64,000 bases of DNA. Origin: Oscillospiraceae bacterium (lineage in GTDB: Bacteria; Bacillota; Clostridia; Oscillospirales; Ruminococcaceae). The translations under genes were made by a program, and so were the position numbers. This document shows, one piece after another, positions 32,287-41,336 of this stretch; the first letter of the stretch is position 1, and every line of letters starts with the position of its first letter. Where the stretch lies: the NCBI GenBank assembly GCA_025757985.1, contig CP107210.1, positions 682,001 through 746,000 of the forward strand. The letters run 5' to 3'. The notes beneath the pieces were generated by a model. It was not told the DNA's origin. It ran no database searches and worked only from the letters and a program-made list of their open reading frames with translations.

Positions 32287-34363
32287 ACTGCTTTTCCAGC
32301 TCCTTCCGGGTGATTTTCAGCACACAGGGCCGCCCATGGGGGCAGAACGGCGGGACCGTTCCGTCCATGATGTGCTGGGCCAGCGCCAGCATCTCGGCAG
32401 CGTTGGTGCGATCCCCCGCCTTGATGGCGGCACGGCAGGCGATGGAATGCAGCACCCACTCGGTCTTTTCCCGCAGGGCATCGCGGCCGCCGTCCGCCAG
32501 CTTTGCGGCCAACTCCACAAGCATATCCTCGACATCGTCCACCGCCACATCGGCGGGCACGGCACGGACAACCACGGTCGAGCCGCCAAAGTCCTCGGCC
32601 TCAATGCCCGCATCGGTCAGCAGATCGAGATTCTGCAGCACAGCCTGCTTTTCTGCAGCGGTCAGGTTGACCTGCACCGGCACAAGCAACATCTGGGACG
32701 GCACATTGCCGTAGTCCCTGGCAAGCTGCTCAAACAAAATACGCTCGTGCGCGGCGTGCTTGTCGATCAGGCAAAGCTCGCCGCCGCGTTCCGTAATGAT
32801 GTAGGTCTTGAACACCTCGCCGACAAGACGCAGCGGCTCGCTTTGGGGCGGCGGCACCAGTGTTGTCTGCTCAGGGACAGCGGCATCCGGCAGGGCACTC
32901 AGGGCGCGGGGTTCGTTTTCTGCGTTTTCTGCATCGTCAGGCTCGGACGGCTGTGCCGGGGCCACCGTTGGAATGGCTGCTGCTTCGGCAGGCGTTTCGT
33001 CCGGCATGTCGGGCAGCACATCCAGCACCGTGTCATCAGTCAAGGCGGTGTAGGGCATCGGCTGCGGCACGGGGATGGATGTATCGGCGGTCACAGGCGT
33101 CACCGGCGCGGCAGGTGCCAGCGGCTTCGGCACAGGGCCGGCCTCATAGGCCGGTCGCGGAGACTGTGCCTCCAGAACATCCGGCAGAGGTCTGACGGGC
33201 ACGGGGGCCGTCAGACCGGCCATTGCGCGATACTCTGCCGCAGAAAGCGTGGTGAAGCCGCCTTTCTTCTGCGGGGCAGCGGTTGGCCGTGCCAACGGCT
33301 GCGGAGCCTCCGCAGGCTTTTTCCCCTCAGGCTCGGGGGCCGTGTGGCCCATCGCAAAGCGGCACTCCCCGCTGCCGGGGGTCGCAAGCGCGGCGCGCAC
33401 GGCGCGGTATACTGCGTCAAAGACATCGCTCTCCCGTGCAAAGCGGATCTCCGTCTTGGCCGGGTGAACATTGACATCCACCATGTCGGGCGGCATTTCC
33501 AGCATGAGGACGGCACCGGGGAACTTACCCTGCATCATTGTGCCCTTGTAGGCATTTTCCAGCGCGGCCATGATCGTGCGGTTCTTGACATAGCGGCCAT
33601 TCACAAAGAAATGCTGTGCCCCGCGGCTGGCGCGGCAGGCACGCGGCGGCGTGACCAGACCGGTGACATGGTACAATTCGCTCCCGCCGTCCACAGCCAG
33701 CAGGTCGCGGGCAAACTCACGGCCCAGCACAGCATAGACAGCGCTGCGCAGATCCCCGTCACCGGGGGTCACATACTGCTGCTTGCCATCCCGCAGGAAG
33801 CGGAAGCTGATCTCGGGGTGGGACAGCGCCGTGTGCAGCACTGTATCCGCCACAAAGGTCGCCTCGCTGGCGTCCTTCTTGAGGAATTTCATCCGGGCGG
33901 GCGTGTTGTAGAACAGGTCGTTGACCGTGATGGTCGTGCCTACCGGCCGCGCGCCCGGCTCGATGCCCAGCGGCTCGCCGCCCTCAATGCGGTAGCAGCA
34001 GGCATATTCATCGGCCTCTGTCTTGGTCAGCACCTCGACCCGGGCCACGCTGGCGATCGAGGCCAGTGCCTCGCCGCGGAAGCCCAGTGTGTGGATATGC
34101 CCGAGATCCTCCGCCGTGGCGATCTTGCTGGTGGCATGGCGGATAAACGCCTTGTCGATATATTCTGCCTCAATGCCTGAGCCGTTGTCCACGATCTGCA
34201 GTTGCTGGATGCCGCCGCGGACAGCGGACAGCGTGATCTGGGTCGCGCCCGCATCAATGGCATTTTCCAGCAGCTCCTTCGCCACAGAGGCCGGCCGTTC
34301 CACGACCTCGCCCGCTGCGATCAGCTCTGCCGTATGCTTGTCCAATACGCGGATCTCCGCCAT
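32270..34363 (-). CDS. mutL: DNA mismatch repair protein MutL
   Basis: GHKL ATPase of 697 residues. N-terminal motifs 'IAAGEVVERPASVAKELLENA' residues (with Mg-binding Asn), 'DNGSGIE' and 'TLGFRGEALASI' are clear. A long Pro/Ala-rich linker (~345-505) joins the C-terminal domain, which has the endonuclease motif 'DKHAAHERILFE' (DQHA(x2)E(x4)E with Lys for Gln) and the final 'CPHGRP' motif. It should therefore be a nicking MutL, as in bacteria lacking MutH and Dam. ATG at 34363 with AGGTG six bases upstream; 15 bp after mutS. Confidence 0.95.
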   Translation of the reverse strand: MAEIRVLDKHTAELIAAGEVVERPASVAKELLENAIDAGATQITLSAVRGGIQQLQIVDNGSGIEAEYIDKAFIRHATSKIATAEDLGHIHTLGFRGEALASIASVARVEVLTKTEADEYACCYRIEGGEPLGIEPGARPVGTTITVNDLFYNTPARMKFLKKDASEATFVADTVLHTALSHPEISFRFLRDGKQQYVTPGDGDLRSAVYAVLGREFARDLLAVDGGSELYHVTGLVTPPRACRASRGAQHFFVNGRYVKNRTIMAALENAYKGTMMQGKFPGAVLMLEMPPDMVDVNVHPAKTEIRFARESDVFDAVYRAVRAALATPGSGECRFAMGHTAPEPEGKKPAEAPQPLARPTAAPQKKGGFTTLSAAEYRAMAGLTAPVPVRPLPDVLEAQSPRPAYEAGPVPKPLAPAAPVTPVTADTSIPVPQPMPYTALTDDTVLDVLPDMPDETPAEAAAIPTVAPAQPSEPDDAENAENEPRALSALPDAAVPEQTTLVPPPQSEPLRLVGEVFKTYIITERGGELCLIDKHAAHERILFEQLARDYGNVPSQMLLVPVQVNLTAAEKQAVLQNLDLLTDAGIEAEDFGGSTVVVRAVPADVAVDDVEDMLVELAAKLADGGRDALREKTEWVLHSIACRAAIKAGDRTNAAEMLALAQHIMDGTVPPFCPHGRPCVLKITRKELEKQFGRLV

Positions 34364-34378
34364 TGCTTTCACCTGCCT

Positions 34379-36997
34379 TTAGTCTTTGTCAAGGGTATTT
34401 TTCAATTCATACAGGAAGTTCAGCGCCTCCAGCGGGGTCAGCGTCTCGATGTCCACCTTGTGGAGCTTATCAACGACCTCGCTGGGAACGCTCGGGTTGT
34501 TGTAGGCCTCCACCGTCTCAAAATCCAGCTGCATCGTGCTGCTGTGGCCGGGGGCACTGGCCTCCAGCTGGCGCAGCACTGCATGGGCGCGCCGGGTCAC
34601 GCTGCCGGGCAGACCGGCCAGCTTTGCAACCTCGATGCCGTAGCTGTCATCAGCAGGCCCCGCCACGATGCGCCGCAGGAAGGTGATGTCCTCGCCCCGC
34701 TTTTTGACGGCAATGTTATAGTTCTTTACGCCGGGAATGTCCTGCTCCATGCTGGTCAGCTCATGATAATGGGTAGCGAACAGCGTCTTGCAGCCGATGT
34801 TCTCGCAGATAAATTCTACCACACTGCGGGCGATGCTCATGCCGTCAAAGGTCGAAGTGCCGCGTCCGATCTCATCAAGAATGACAAGGCTCTCCTTCGT
34901 GGCATTTTTCAGGATCTCGGCCACCTCGGTCATCTCGACCATAAAGGTCGACTGCCCGGCAGCCAGATCATCCGATGCACCCACGCGGGTAAAAATGGCA
35001 TCGACAACACCGATACGGGCGCTGGCAGCAGGCACAAAGCTGCCGATCTGCGCCATCAGCGCGATGAGGGCATTCTGGCGCATGTAGGTGGATTTACCGG
35101 CCATATTGGGGCCGGTGATGAGCAGCATCCGGTTTTCTTCCTCATCGAGCAGCGTATCGTTGGGCACAAACAGGCTGCCCTTGAGCATCTGCTCAATCAC
35201 GGGGTGGCGGCCCTCCCTGATCTCCATGACGCCGCTCTCATCAACGGTGGGCATGACATAGTTGTTCTGCAGGGCAGCCTCAGCAAAGCCGGCCAGCACA
35301 TCCAGCTGCGCCACAGCCGATGCCGTGCGCTGGATGCGGATGACCTCAGCCGAGATCGCCGACAGCAGATCGGCAAAAAGCTGATGCTCCAGCACCAGCA
35401 GCCGCTCGTTCGCACCCAGAATCTTATTCTCCAGCTCCTTGAGCTCCGGTGTGATGTAGCGCTCCCCCGTTGTCAGGGTCTGCTTGCGGGTAAAGCTGTC
35501 CGGCACAGAATCGGTGTAAGAGCGGCTGACTTCGATATAATAGCCGAACACCTTGTTGAAGCCGATCTTCAGCTTGGGGATGCCGGTCTCCTCGCGGTAG
35601 CGGGCCTCGAGATTGGAGAGGTATCCCTTGCCGCCGTGCATGATGTCGCGCAGTTCATCGACCTCGCTGTTGAAGCCCGCGCGGATGGCGCCGCCGTCCT
35701 TCATATTCGCGGGGGGATCATCGACAAGGGCCGTGCGGATGTTTTGCAGCACGTCCTCCAGCAGATCGATCTGATCAGCCAGCTGCACAAGCAGCGGCGC
35801 GCCGCAGGCGGCCGCCTGCGCCTTGACCTGCGGCAGCATGGCGCAGGTGTCCCCCAGTGCCTTGACCTCGCGCGGGGTGGCGGAACCGTACAGGATGCGG
35901 GTGGTCAGGCGCTCAATGTCGAACACATGGCCGAGTGCCTCTTTCAAATCGGCGCGGGCCATGTTGGCGGTGTAGAGTGCCTGCACGGCGCAAAGCCGCG
36001 CATTGATGGCCTCGGCATCCACCAGCGGCTGCTCGATCCAGGAGCGCAGCAGCCGCTTGCCCATCGAGGTTTCGGTCTTATCCAGCACCCAGAGCAGCGT
36101 GCCGCGCTTTTCGCGGCCGCGCATCGTCTCGGTCAGCTCCAGATTGGCGCGGGTCACAGGGGACAGCCGCATATACTGGGCATCGGCATAGTTCTGCACG
36201 GTCTTAATGCGCTCAACGCCGTGCTTCTGGGTCTCGTGCAGGTAGTTGAGAAGCGCCGCCACAGCATACGGGACAAGTGCGTCCTTCTCATAGCCGAGGG
36301 TCGTGCGCCAGTCGGCGCCGAACTGGTCGGCCATGGTCTGCTCCATGACGGCATCCTTAAAGCAGGCGTCCTCGCGCAGCTCCACCAGCGCGTGGGTGTG
36401 CTGCTTGATGTAGGTCGTCACATCCTTGAAGTCGAGCATCGGCGGGCAGATCAGGATCTCGCTGGGCATGTACCGGCAAAGCTCGGTGATGATCGCGCCG
36501 CCGATCTTCTCGGCGTTCAGCTCCGTGGCGTAGGCCTCACCTGTCGATATATCGGCAAAGCAGACGCCCGCGCGCCAGCGTCCACGGGTGCGGCGGCAGT
36601 AAATGCTTGCCAGATAGTTGTTTTTATCCTCCGAGAGCATGCTGCTCTCGATGACGGTGCCGGGGGTGACAACGCGGATGATGTCCCGCTTGACAAGCCC
36701 CTTCGCCAGCGCCGGATCCTCCATCTGCTCACAGATGGCGACCTTGTAGCCCTTGGCGATCAGGCGCGCCATATAAGTCTCATAGGAGTGGAACGGCACG
36801 CCGCACATGGGGGCGCGCTCCTCCTTGCCGCAGTTTTTGCCGGTCAGTGTCAGCTCCAATTCGCGCGAGGCTGTCAGCGCGTCATCATAGAACATCTCAT
36901 AGAAGTCTCCGACGCGGTAAAACAGGATCTCGTTCGGATGCTGTTTTTTGATTTCAAAATACTGCTGCATCATGGGCGATACTGCTTGCTCGGCCAT
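34379..36997 (-). CDS. mutS: DNA mismatch recognition protein MutS
   Basis: Protein of 872 residues that binds base mismatches and small loops and recruits MutL. The mismatch-reading Phe-x-Glu lies in 'VGDFYEMFYDDA' near residue 27. The ATPase has Walker A 'GPNMAGKSTYMRQ' near residue 630 and Walker B 'LDEIGRGTSTFDG' near 705, followed by 'ATHYHEL'. All core domains are present at normal length. ATG 36997 with AGGAG. Between ricA and mutL in the order miaB-ricA-mutS-mutL-miaA, similar to Bacillus subtilis ymcB-ymcA-cotE-mutS-mutL. Confidence 0.96.
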   Translation of the reverse strand: MAEQAVSPMMQQYFEIKKQHPNEILFYRVGDFYEMFYDDALTASRELELTLTGKNCGKEERAPMCGVPFHSYETYMARLIAKGYKVAICEQMEDPALAKGLVKRDIIRVVTPGTVIESSMLSEDKNNYLASIYCRRTRGRWRAGVCFADISTGEAYATELNAEKIGGAIITELCRYMPSEILICPPMLDFKDVTTYIKQHTHALVELREDACFKDAVMEQTMADQFGADWRTTLGYEKDALVPYAVAALLNYLHETQKHGVERIKTVQNYADAQYMRLSPVTRANLELTETMRGREKRGTLLWVLDKTETSMGKRLLRSWIEQPLVDAEAINARLCAVQALYTANMARADLKEALGHVFDIERLTTRILYGSATPREVKALGDTCAMLPQVKAQAAACGAPLLVQLADQIDLLEDVLQNIRTALVDDPPANMKDGGAIRAGFNSEVDELRDIMHGGKGYLSNLEARYREETGIPKLKIGFNKVFGYYIEVSRSYTDSVPDSFTRKQTLTTGERYITPELKELENKILGANERLLVLEHQLFADLLSAISAEVIRIQRTASAVAQLDVLAGFAEAALQNNYVMPTVDESGVMEIREGRHPVIEQMLKGSLFVPNDTLLDEEENRMLLITGPNMAGKSTYMRQNALIALMAQIGSFVPAASARIGVVDAIFTRVGASDDLAAGQSTFMVEMTEVAEILKNATKESLVILDEIGRGTSTFDGMSIARSVVEFICENIGCKTLFATHYHELTSMEQDIPGVKNYNIAVKKRGEDITFLRRIVAGPADDSYGIEVAKLAGLPGSVTRRAHAVLRQLEASAPGHSSTMQLDFETVEAYNNPSVPSEVVDKLHKVDIETLTPLEALNFLYELKNTLDKD

Positions 36998-37035
36998 GTT
37001 TCACACTCCTGTTTTGTCTGGTTGTTGCATTGCTT

Positions 37036-37125
37036 TGTAGGGGCGGGCATTGCCCGCCCGCGGGTTGTTTGTCCGGGCTATGGGCGGCAACGGGAAGTGA
37101 CGGGCGAGCAATGCTCGCCCCTACA
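37036..37125. repeat. Inverted pair of short palindromic repeats
   Basis: Two palindromic units face each other: tgtaggggcgggcattgccc at the left and gggcgagcaatgctcgcccc at the right, with outer ends TGTAGGGGCG and CGCCCCTACA. The 90-bp piece lies between ricA and mutS and has the form of a small non-autonomous element. No clear target duplication is visible. Confidence 0.6.
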
Positions 37126-37147
37126 GTTTCCTACCGCGCCTCACGCT

Positions 37148-37555
37148 TTAGTGGCAGCCGCCGCAGCTGGCGCAGCTGCCGGTGCAGCCGCCGGTGGGTG
37201 CCTTGACACTCATCGGGTCGCCGCCGTTCATTGCCGTGTTGATGATGGCGTCAATATGGCCGACCATCTCCTCACATTCCTTCTTAGCCGTATTGTAGCG
37301 GACCATGCCCTCACTGGCCATGATCTGGCTGTACAGGCTGTTGACGCGCTCGTTCAGCTCGGCCACACGGGCGGCATCGGTCTCGGGCTTGGCACTTTCA
37401 TTGTTCAGGTCCAGACGGGCGAGGTTGAATTCGCCGATCATCTGCTGCAGTTCCTCGTCAGCGTCATTCTCACGGCGGGCAGCGTCCAGCTCCAGATAGC
37501 GGGGGTCGGTCTGCAGGGCGGCGGCGGCTTTCTTAAAAAGATCAATGCAATCCAT
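37148..37555 (-). CDS. RicA-like protein (YlbF/YmcA family)
   Basis: Protein of 135 residues, largely helical, of the YlbF/YmcA family ('LMDAARRENDADEELQQMIGEFN'-type helix near residues 20-45). The tail carries four cysteines, C-x3-C-x2-C-x2-C ('CTGSCASCGGCH'), suiting an iron-sulfur or metal site. In Bacillus RicA works with RicF and RicT, a [4Fe-4S] complex that aids RNase Y-dependent mRNA maturation. Location between miaB and mutS matches ymcA of Bacillus, so RicA is the best guess. RicF and RicT genes are not in the window. ATG 37555 with AAGGAG. Confidence 0.82.
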   Translation of the reverse strand: MDCIDLFKKAAAALQTDPRYLELDAARRENDADEELQQMIGEFNLARLDLNNESAKPETDAARVAELNERVNSLYSQIMASEGMVRYNTAKKECEEMVGHIDAIINTAMNGGDPMSVKAPTGGCTGSCASCGGCH

Positions 37556-37599
37556 GGTAGATATTCTCCTTAATTATATATAGTAGGTTTGATACCGGT

Positions 37600-38982
37600 T
37601 TACTCGGCAAGCTCGCCGACCAGCAGGGCGGCGCGGGAGCCTGTGATGCGCACCATGGCCCACTGGCCGATGAGCGCCTCGGGGGCTGTGAACTCCACAA
37701 CAAGGTTATTATCGAGGCGGCCGTTGACGGTCCCCTCGTTGCGGCCGGCGGCCTCCACCAGCACACGGACGGTCTGCCCTGCCATGGCGGCGGTGGCCGC
37801 AAAGGCGAACTCCTCCTGCGTTTTCAGCAGGCGGTCCATACGGGCAGCCTTCTCGGCGTGGGTCGTGGGATCCGGCAGCTTGGCCGCCGGGGTGCCGTTG
37901 CGCTTGGAGTAGATAAAGGTGAACAGCTGCATGTAGCCCACCTTGCGGATAAGCTCCAGCGTGTCCTCAAAATCTTCCTCGGTCTCACCGGGGAAGCCGA
38001 CAATAATGTCGCTGGAGAAGGTTACACCGGGGATCTTCTCCTTCGCGTAGTGGATAAGATCCATGTACTGCGCAACATCATAATGGCGGTTCATCTCCTT
38101 GAGCAGCCGGTCAGAGCCGGACTGCACCGGCAGGTGAATGTGCTTGCACAGATGCTCCTGCGCGGCGATCGTGTCGATCAGTTTGCGGCTGGCGTCCTTC
38201 GGGTGGCTTGTCATAAAGCGGATCTGGTAATCACCGGGGACCGCGCACAGCAGGTTCAAAAGATCGGCAAAGTCGATGGGGTTTTCCAGCCCTTTGCCGT
38301 AGCTGTTGACATTCTGGCCCAGCAGAGTGATCTCCTTGTAGCCCTGCGCCACCAGCTGCCTGAACTCCGCCAGAATGGCGGCGGGCTCACGGCTGCGCTC
38401 CCGCCCGCGGACATACGGCACGATGCAGTAGGTGCAGAAGTTGTCGCACCCGTACATGATGGGCAGCCACGCGCGGAAACCGGAATCGCGGCGGATGGGC
38501 ATCTCCTCGACCACGGCGTTGCGCTCGGAGGGCTTTTCCAGATAGCGCTTTCCCTTGCGGATGCGCTCCGCCAGCATGGCGGGCAGACGGTCAATGCCGT
38601 CCACGCCGAACACCAGATCGACATACGGGTAGCTCTGGCGCAGCTTTTCCACAATATGCTCCTGCTGGGCCATGCAGCCGCAGATGCCGATCATCAGCCG
38701 CGGGTTTTCTTCCTTGAGCTTTTTGAGTGCCCCCACATTGCCGAATACGCGCTGCTCGGCATGCTCACGCACGGCGCAGGTATTAAAAAGGATCAGATCA
38801 GCCTGCTCGACCGTATCGCACAGGCCGTAGCCCACATCCTGCAAAACGCCCTTGATCTTTTCACCGTCATTGACATTCTGCTGGCAGCCGTAGCTGCGGA
38901 CATAGGCCAGCGGCGGGGTCTCGTAATAGGATGCCAGCGCTTTGGCAGCGGCATCATTATGGGTATAGGTCAGCTTTTCCAA
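37600..38982 (-). CDS. miaB: tRNA methylthiotransferase MiaB
   Basis: Radical-SAM enzyme of 460 residues that methylthiolates i6A37 in tRNA after MiaA. The N-terminal UPF0004 domain has cluster cysteines in 'SYGCQQN', 'NTCAVR' and 'GCMAQ'; the radical-SAM CxxxCxxC is 'CDNFCTYCIVPYVRGRERSR' residues near 175; a TRAM domain closes the protein at ~390-455. The start is TTG at 38982 with AAGGAG seven bases upstream. First gene of the miaB-ricA-mutS-mutL-miaA transcript. Confidence 0.95.
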   Translation of the reverse strand: MEKLTYTHNDAAAKALASYYETPPLAYVRSYGCQQNVNDGEKIKGVLQDVGYGLCDTVEQADLILFNTCAVREHAEQRVFGNVGALKKLKEENPRLMIGICGCMAQQEHIVEKLRQSYPYVDLVFGVDGIDRLPAMLAERIRKGKRYLEKPSERNAVVEEMPIRRDSGFRAWLPIMYGCDNFCTYCIVPYVRGRERSREPAAILAEFRQLVAQGYKEITLLGQNVNSYGKGLENPIDFADLLNLLCAVPGDYQIRFMTSHPKDASRKLIDTIAAQEHLCKHIHLPVQSGSDRLLKEMNRHYDVAQYMDLIHYAKEKIPGVTFSSDIIVGFPGETEEDFEDTLELIRKVGYMQLFTFIYSKRNGTPAAKLPDPTTHAEKAARMDRLLKTQEEFAFAATAAMAGQTVRVLVEAAGRNEGTVNGRLDNNLVVEFTAPEALIGQWAMVRITGSRAALLVGELAE

Positions 38983-39050
38983 CTAAATTCTCCTTATCCA
39001 AAACGCCCGCATACTGTAAAATGGGCGCACCTGTCCAAACATACCATATC

Positions 39051-39079
39051 AGTATAGCAAATCGCGGCCAAAAGCACAA
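39051..39079 (-). promoter_or_regulatory. Promoter of the miaB-mutSL transcript
   Basis: Minus-strand -35 TTGTGC (39074-39079) and -10 TATACT (39051-39056), 17-bp spacer, ending about 70 bp before the miaB TTG. Confidence 0.65.
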
Positions 39080-39205
39080 GCGGAAGAATTTGAATTTTTT
39101 GTGCTTTTTGAGTGGAAACTGTCTGCACAGACAGAAATCTTCTCGCCTTCGGGGCAGTGGGGATAGTCCCTTGGCCTTTTTGTGCAAAAACACCCGGCGG
39201 GAAGA

Positions 39206-39234
39206 TTGACATTTCCGCCTTTTTGCGCTACAAT
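39206..39234 (+). promoter_or_regulatory. Promoter of tRNA-Leu
   Basis: -35 TTGACA (39206-39211), 17-bp spacer, -10 TACAAT (39229-39234). Predicted start is about five bases before the tRNA. Confidence 0.8.
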
Positions 39235-39245
39235 AACCATATTAT

Positions 39246-39329
39246 GCCGCTGTGGCGGAACTGGCAGACGCAAGGGACTTAAAATCCCTCGGTAGCGATA
39301 CCGTACCGGTTCGATCCCGGTCAGCGGCA
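39246..39329 (+). tRNA. tRNA-Leu (anticodon TAA)
   Basis: 84-nt class II tRNA with acceptor GCCGCTG/CAGCGGC, long variable arm and anticodon loop CTTAAAA (UAA, reads UUA/UUG). CCA is not encoded. Followed by a terminator. Confidence 0.95.
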
Positions 39330-39337
39330 TGGAACCA

Positions 39338-39373
39338 AAGTCCAGGCAGTCCAACGGCTGTCTGGGCTTTTTT
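39338..39373 (+). terminator. Terminator after tRNA-Leu
   Basis: Hairpin AGTCCAGGCAG..CTGTCTGGGCT (39338-39368), with the T run continuing to 39373. It sits 20 bp before the start of the next gene, so that gene may depend on read-through from the tRNA promoter. Confidence 0.8.
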
Positions 39374-39392
39374 GCATCAGAAAGGCGAAGCC

Positions 39393-41336
39393 ATGTCAAA
39401 GATTCAATCCTCGCGCAAGACGCAGTTGTTTGTGCTGGGGGCCCTGCTGGGGGCCGCCGTGTTTTTGCTTGTGTACGGTATCGCGCCGCTGGATGTGGCA
39501 AACGATGCCTTCTGCCGCGGCGGCTATGTTGAAAAGGATATTCAGCAGCATTACGCCGGGTGGCTTTTTTACCGCGACAGCACCCTGCGCTGGCCGCTGG
39601 GCGTAAGCCCCGCCGTCAACGCCCCCAGCGGCGTGAGTGTGGCCTACACCGACTCTATCCCCCTGCTGGCGGTGCTCTGCCGCCCGCTGGCCGCACTCTG
39701 CGGCGGTACCTTTCAGTATTTCGGCTGGTTTACATTTTTCTGCTTTTTGCTGCAGGGCGGCTTTGGTGCGCTGCTCTGCAGTCTGTTTGCGGCAGGAACG
39801 GCAGCACCGCTGGCCGGTGCTCTGCTGTTCGCGGCAAGCCCCATTCTGATCGAGCGCGCGTTCCGCCACACCTCGTTAGGCGCGCAGTGGCTTGTTTTGG
39901 CAGCGCTGTACTGCTATTTCTCGCTGCGGCGGCAGGGGCGGTACGCTGCACCGGGGCTGTTTTTCCTTAATGTGATCGCCGTGGGCATCCACCCCTATTT
40001 TTTGCCCATGACCTACGCCGTCACGCTGGCGCTGCTGCTGGAATACGCCGTGCAAAAACGGCAATGGCTGCGCCCGGCGCTTTTCCTCGGTGCCAATATG
40101 GCCTGTACTGTCTTGCTGGGCTGGGTGCTGGGCTTTTTCTACGGCACCGCCACCAGCGGCGGGCAGGCGCTGTACGGCTATTTTGCCATGAACCTGAACG
40201 CACTGTGGAACCCTGTAGGGGTAAACGGCGTTCTCTACAGCCGCCTGCTGCCTGCGCAGAATCAGGTCGAAGGCAACTATGATGCCTTCGCCTATCTGGG
40301 CCTCGGTGTGTTGGCGACCCTGCCGATCACGCTCACGGCGGCGCGGCGGCGCATATTGGCCGCTGTGCGGCGGCACTGGGCGCTCTGCCTTGTCTGCTGC
40401 GTGCTGACCTGCTTTGCTGTCAGCAATGTCATCACCGCCAACGGGGCGACACTGGCCGTTCTGCCGCTGCCGCCGTCCCTCATCAAGCTGTTTTCTGTTT
40501 TTCGCTCCGGCGGGCGGCTGTTCTGGCCTGTGTACGACCTGCTGACGCTGGCTGCCTTTGCAGGGCTGACGCGCCTGCCCCGTGCTGCCGTCTGGGCCGC
40601 ACTGCTGGCTGCCGTGCAGCTGTGGGACATCAGCCCCGCACTGGCTGCACGGCATGACGCAATGACAAGCGCGCAGAAAACGGCAGCTTTCCCGACTGAG
40701 ATGGTCAGCGACTTCTGGCAGGCCGCCGAACAATACCGGCACATCCTCTCGGTGCAGGGCCTGCAGGCCGACTGCCTGCATCTGGCGCTGTGGGCTGCCG
40801 ACAACGGCATGACCACCGACGATCCTTTCGCCGCCCGGTATGACGAAAGCGCCCTCGCCGCCCAGCGGCAGACCGCGCTGGATGCCTTGGCCGCCGGCAC
40901 GCCGGAGGGCGATACGCTCTATCTGTTTGCTGATGAGGGGACTTTTTTGCAGGCTGTGGAGCCTGTGCGGAGCCTTGCCTGGTGCGGACAGGTAACCGGG
41001 CCGGGCGGTGCCGTCTGGTATGTCGTTGCACCCGGCCTGCAGGGGCAGACCTTTGATGCCCTCTGCACCCCCTATAACGAAAGCTATCCTCTGCGGCTGG
41101 CCGATTACACCGATGCGCTGTGGAACCGCGGCGTGTTGGACGCCACAAAAAAGACCGTCTGCTTTGCCGATTCTCCCTTTGCACGCGCCCGCTTAACGGA
41201 TGCCGCAGCGCTGTGTGCAGACGGGCAGGAATACCCGATACTGGATGTGGATGACCACGACGCCGGCTGGCTGATGGTCACCCTTGATATTGACGACGCC
41301 ACGATTTTGTGGGATCAGGAGTTGACGACAAAATGA
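39393..41336 (+). CDS. Polytopic membrane protein, DUF6311-like
   Basis: Membrane protein of 647 residues. The N-terminal ~430 residues hold about ten hydrophobic segments; the last ~200 form a soluble domain, probably outside. The pattern resembles DUF6311/GT-C-like proteins: an acidic loop after the first helix ('CRGGYVEKDIQQHYAGWLFYR'-type segment near residue 45) and 'IERAFRHTSLGAQW' between helices, both reminiscent of lipid-linked glycosyltransferases. Substrate unknown. ATG at 39393 with AAAGGCG upstream. It stops inside the start of the following RluA-type gene (ATGA overlap), and no promoter of its own is obvious. Confidence 0.68.
   Translation: MSKIQSSRKTQLFVLGALLGAAVFLLVYGIAPLDVANDAFCRGGYVEKDIQQHYAGWLFYRDSTLRWPLGVSPAVNAPSGVSVAYTDSIPLLAVLCRPLAALCGGTFQYFGWFTFFCFLLQGGFGALLCSLFAAGTAAPLAGALLFAASPILIERAFRHTSLGAQWLVLAALYCYFSLRRQGRYAAPGLFFLNVIAVGIHPYFLPMTYAVTLALLLEYAVQKRQWLRPALFLGANMACTVLLGWVLGFFYGTATSGGQALYGYFAMNLNALWNPVGVNGVLYSRLLPAQNQVEGNYDAFAYLGLGVLATLPITLTAARRRILAAVRRHWALCLVCCVLTCFAVSNVITANGATLAVLPLPPSLIKLFSVFRSGGRLFWPVYDLLTLAAFAGLTRLPRAAVWAALLAAVQLWDISPALAARHDAMTSAQKTAAFPTEMVSDFWQAAEQYRHILSVQGLQADCLHLALWAADNGMTTDDPFAARYDESALAAQRQTALDALAAGTPEGDTLYLFADEGTFLQAVEPVRSLAWCGQVTGPGGAVWYVVAPGLQGQTFDALCTPYNESYPLRLADYTDALWNRGVLDATKKTVCFADSPFARARLTDAAALCADGQEYPILDVDDHDAGWLMVTLDIDDATILWDQELTTK

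Noticed and set aside
34202..37573. 1123-codon open frame on the plus strand
   Set aside because: Antisense to mutS and ricA, and of composition typical of shadow frames.
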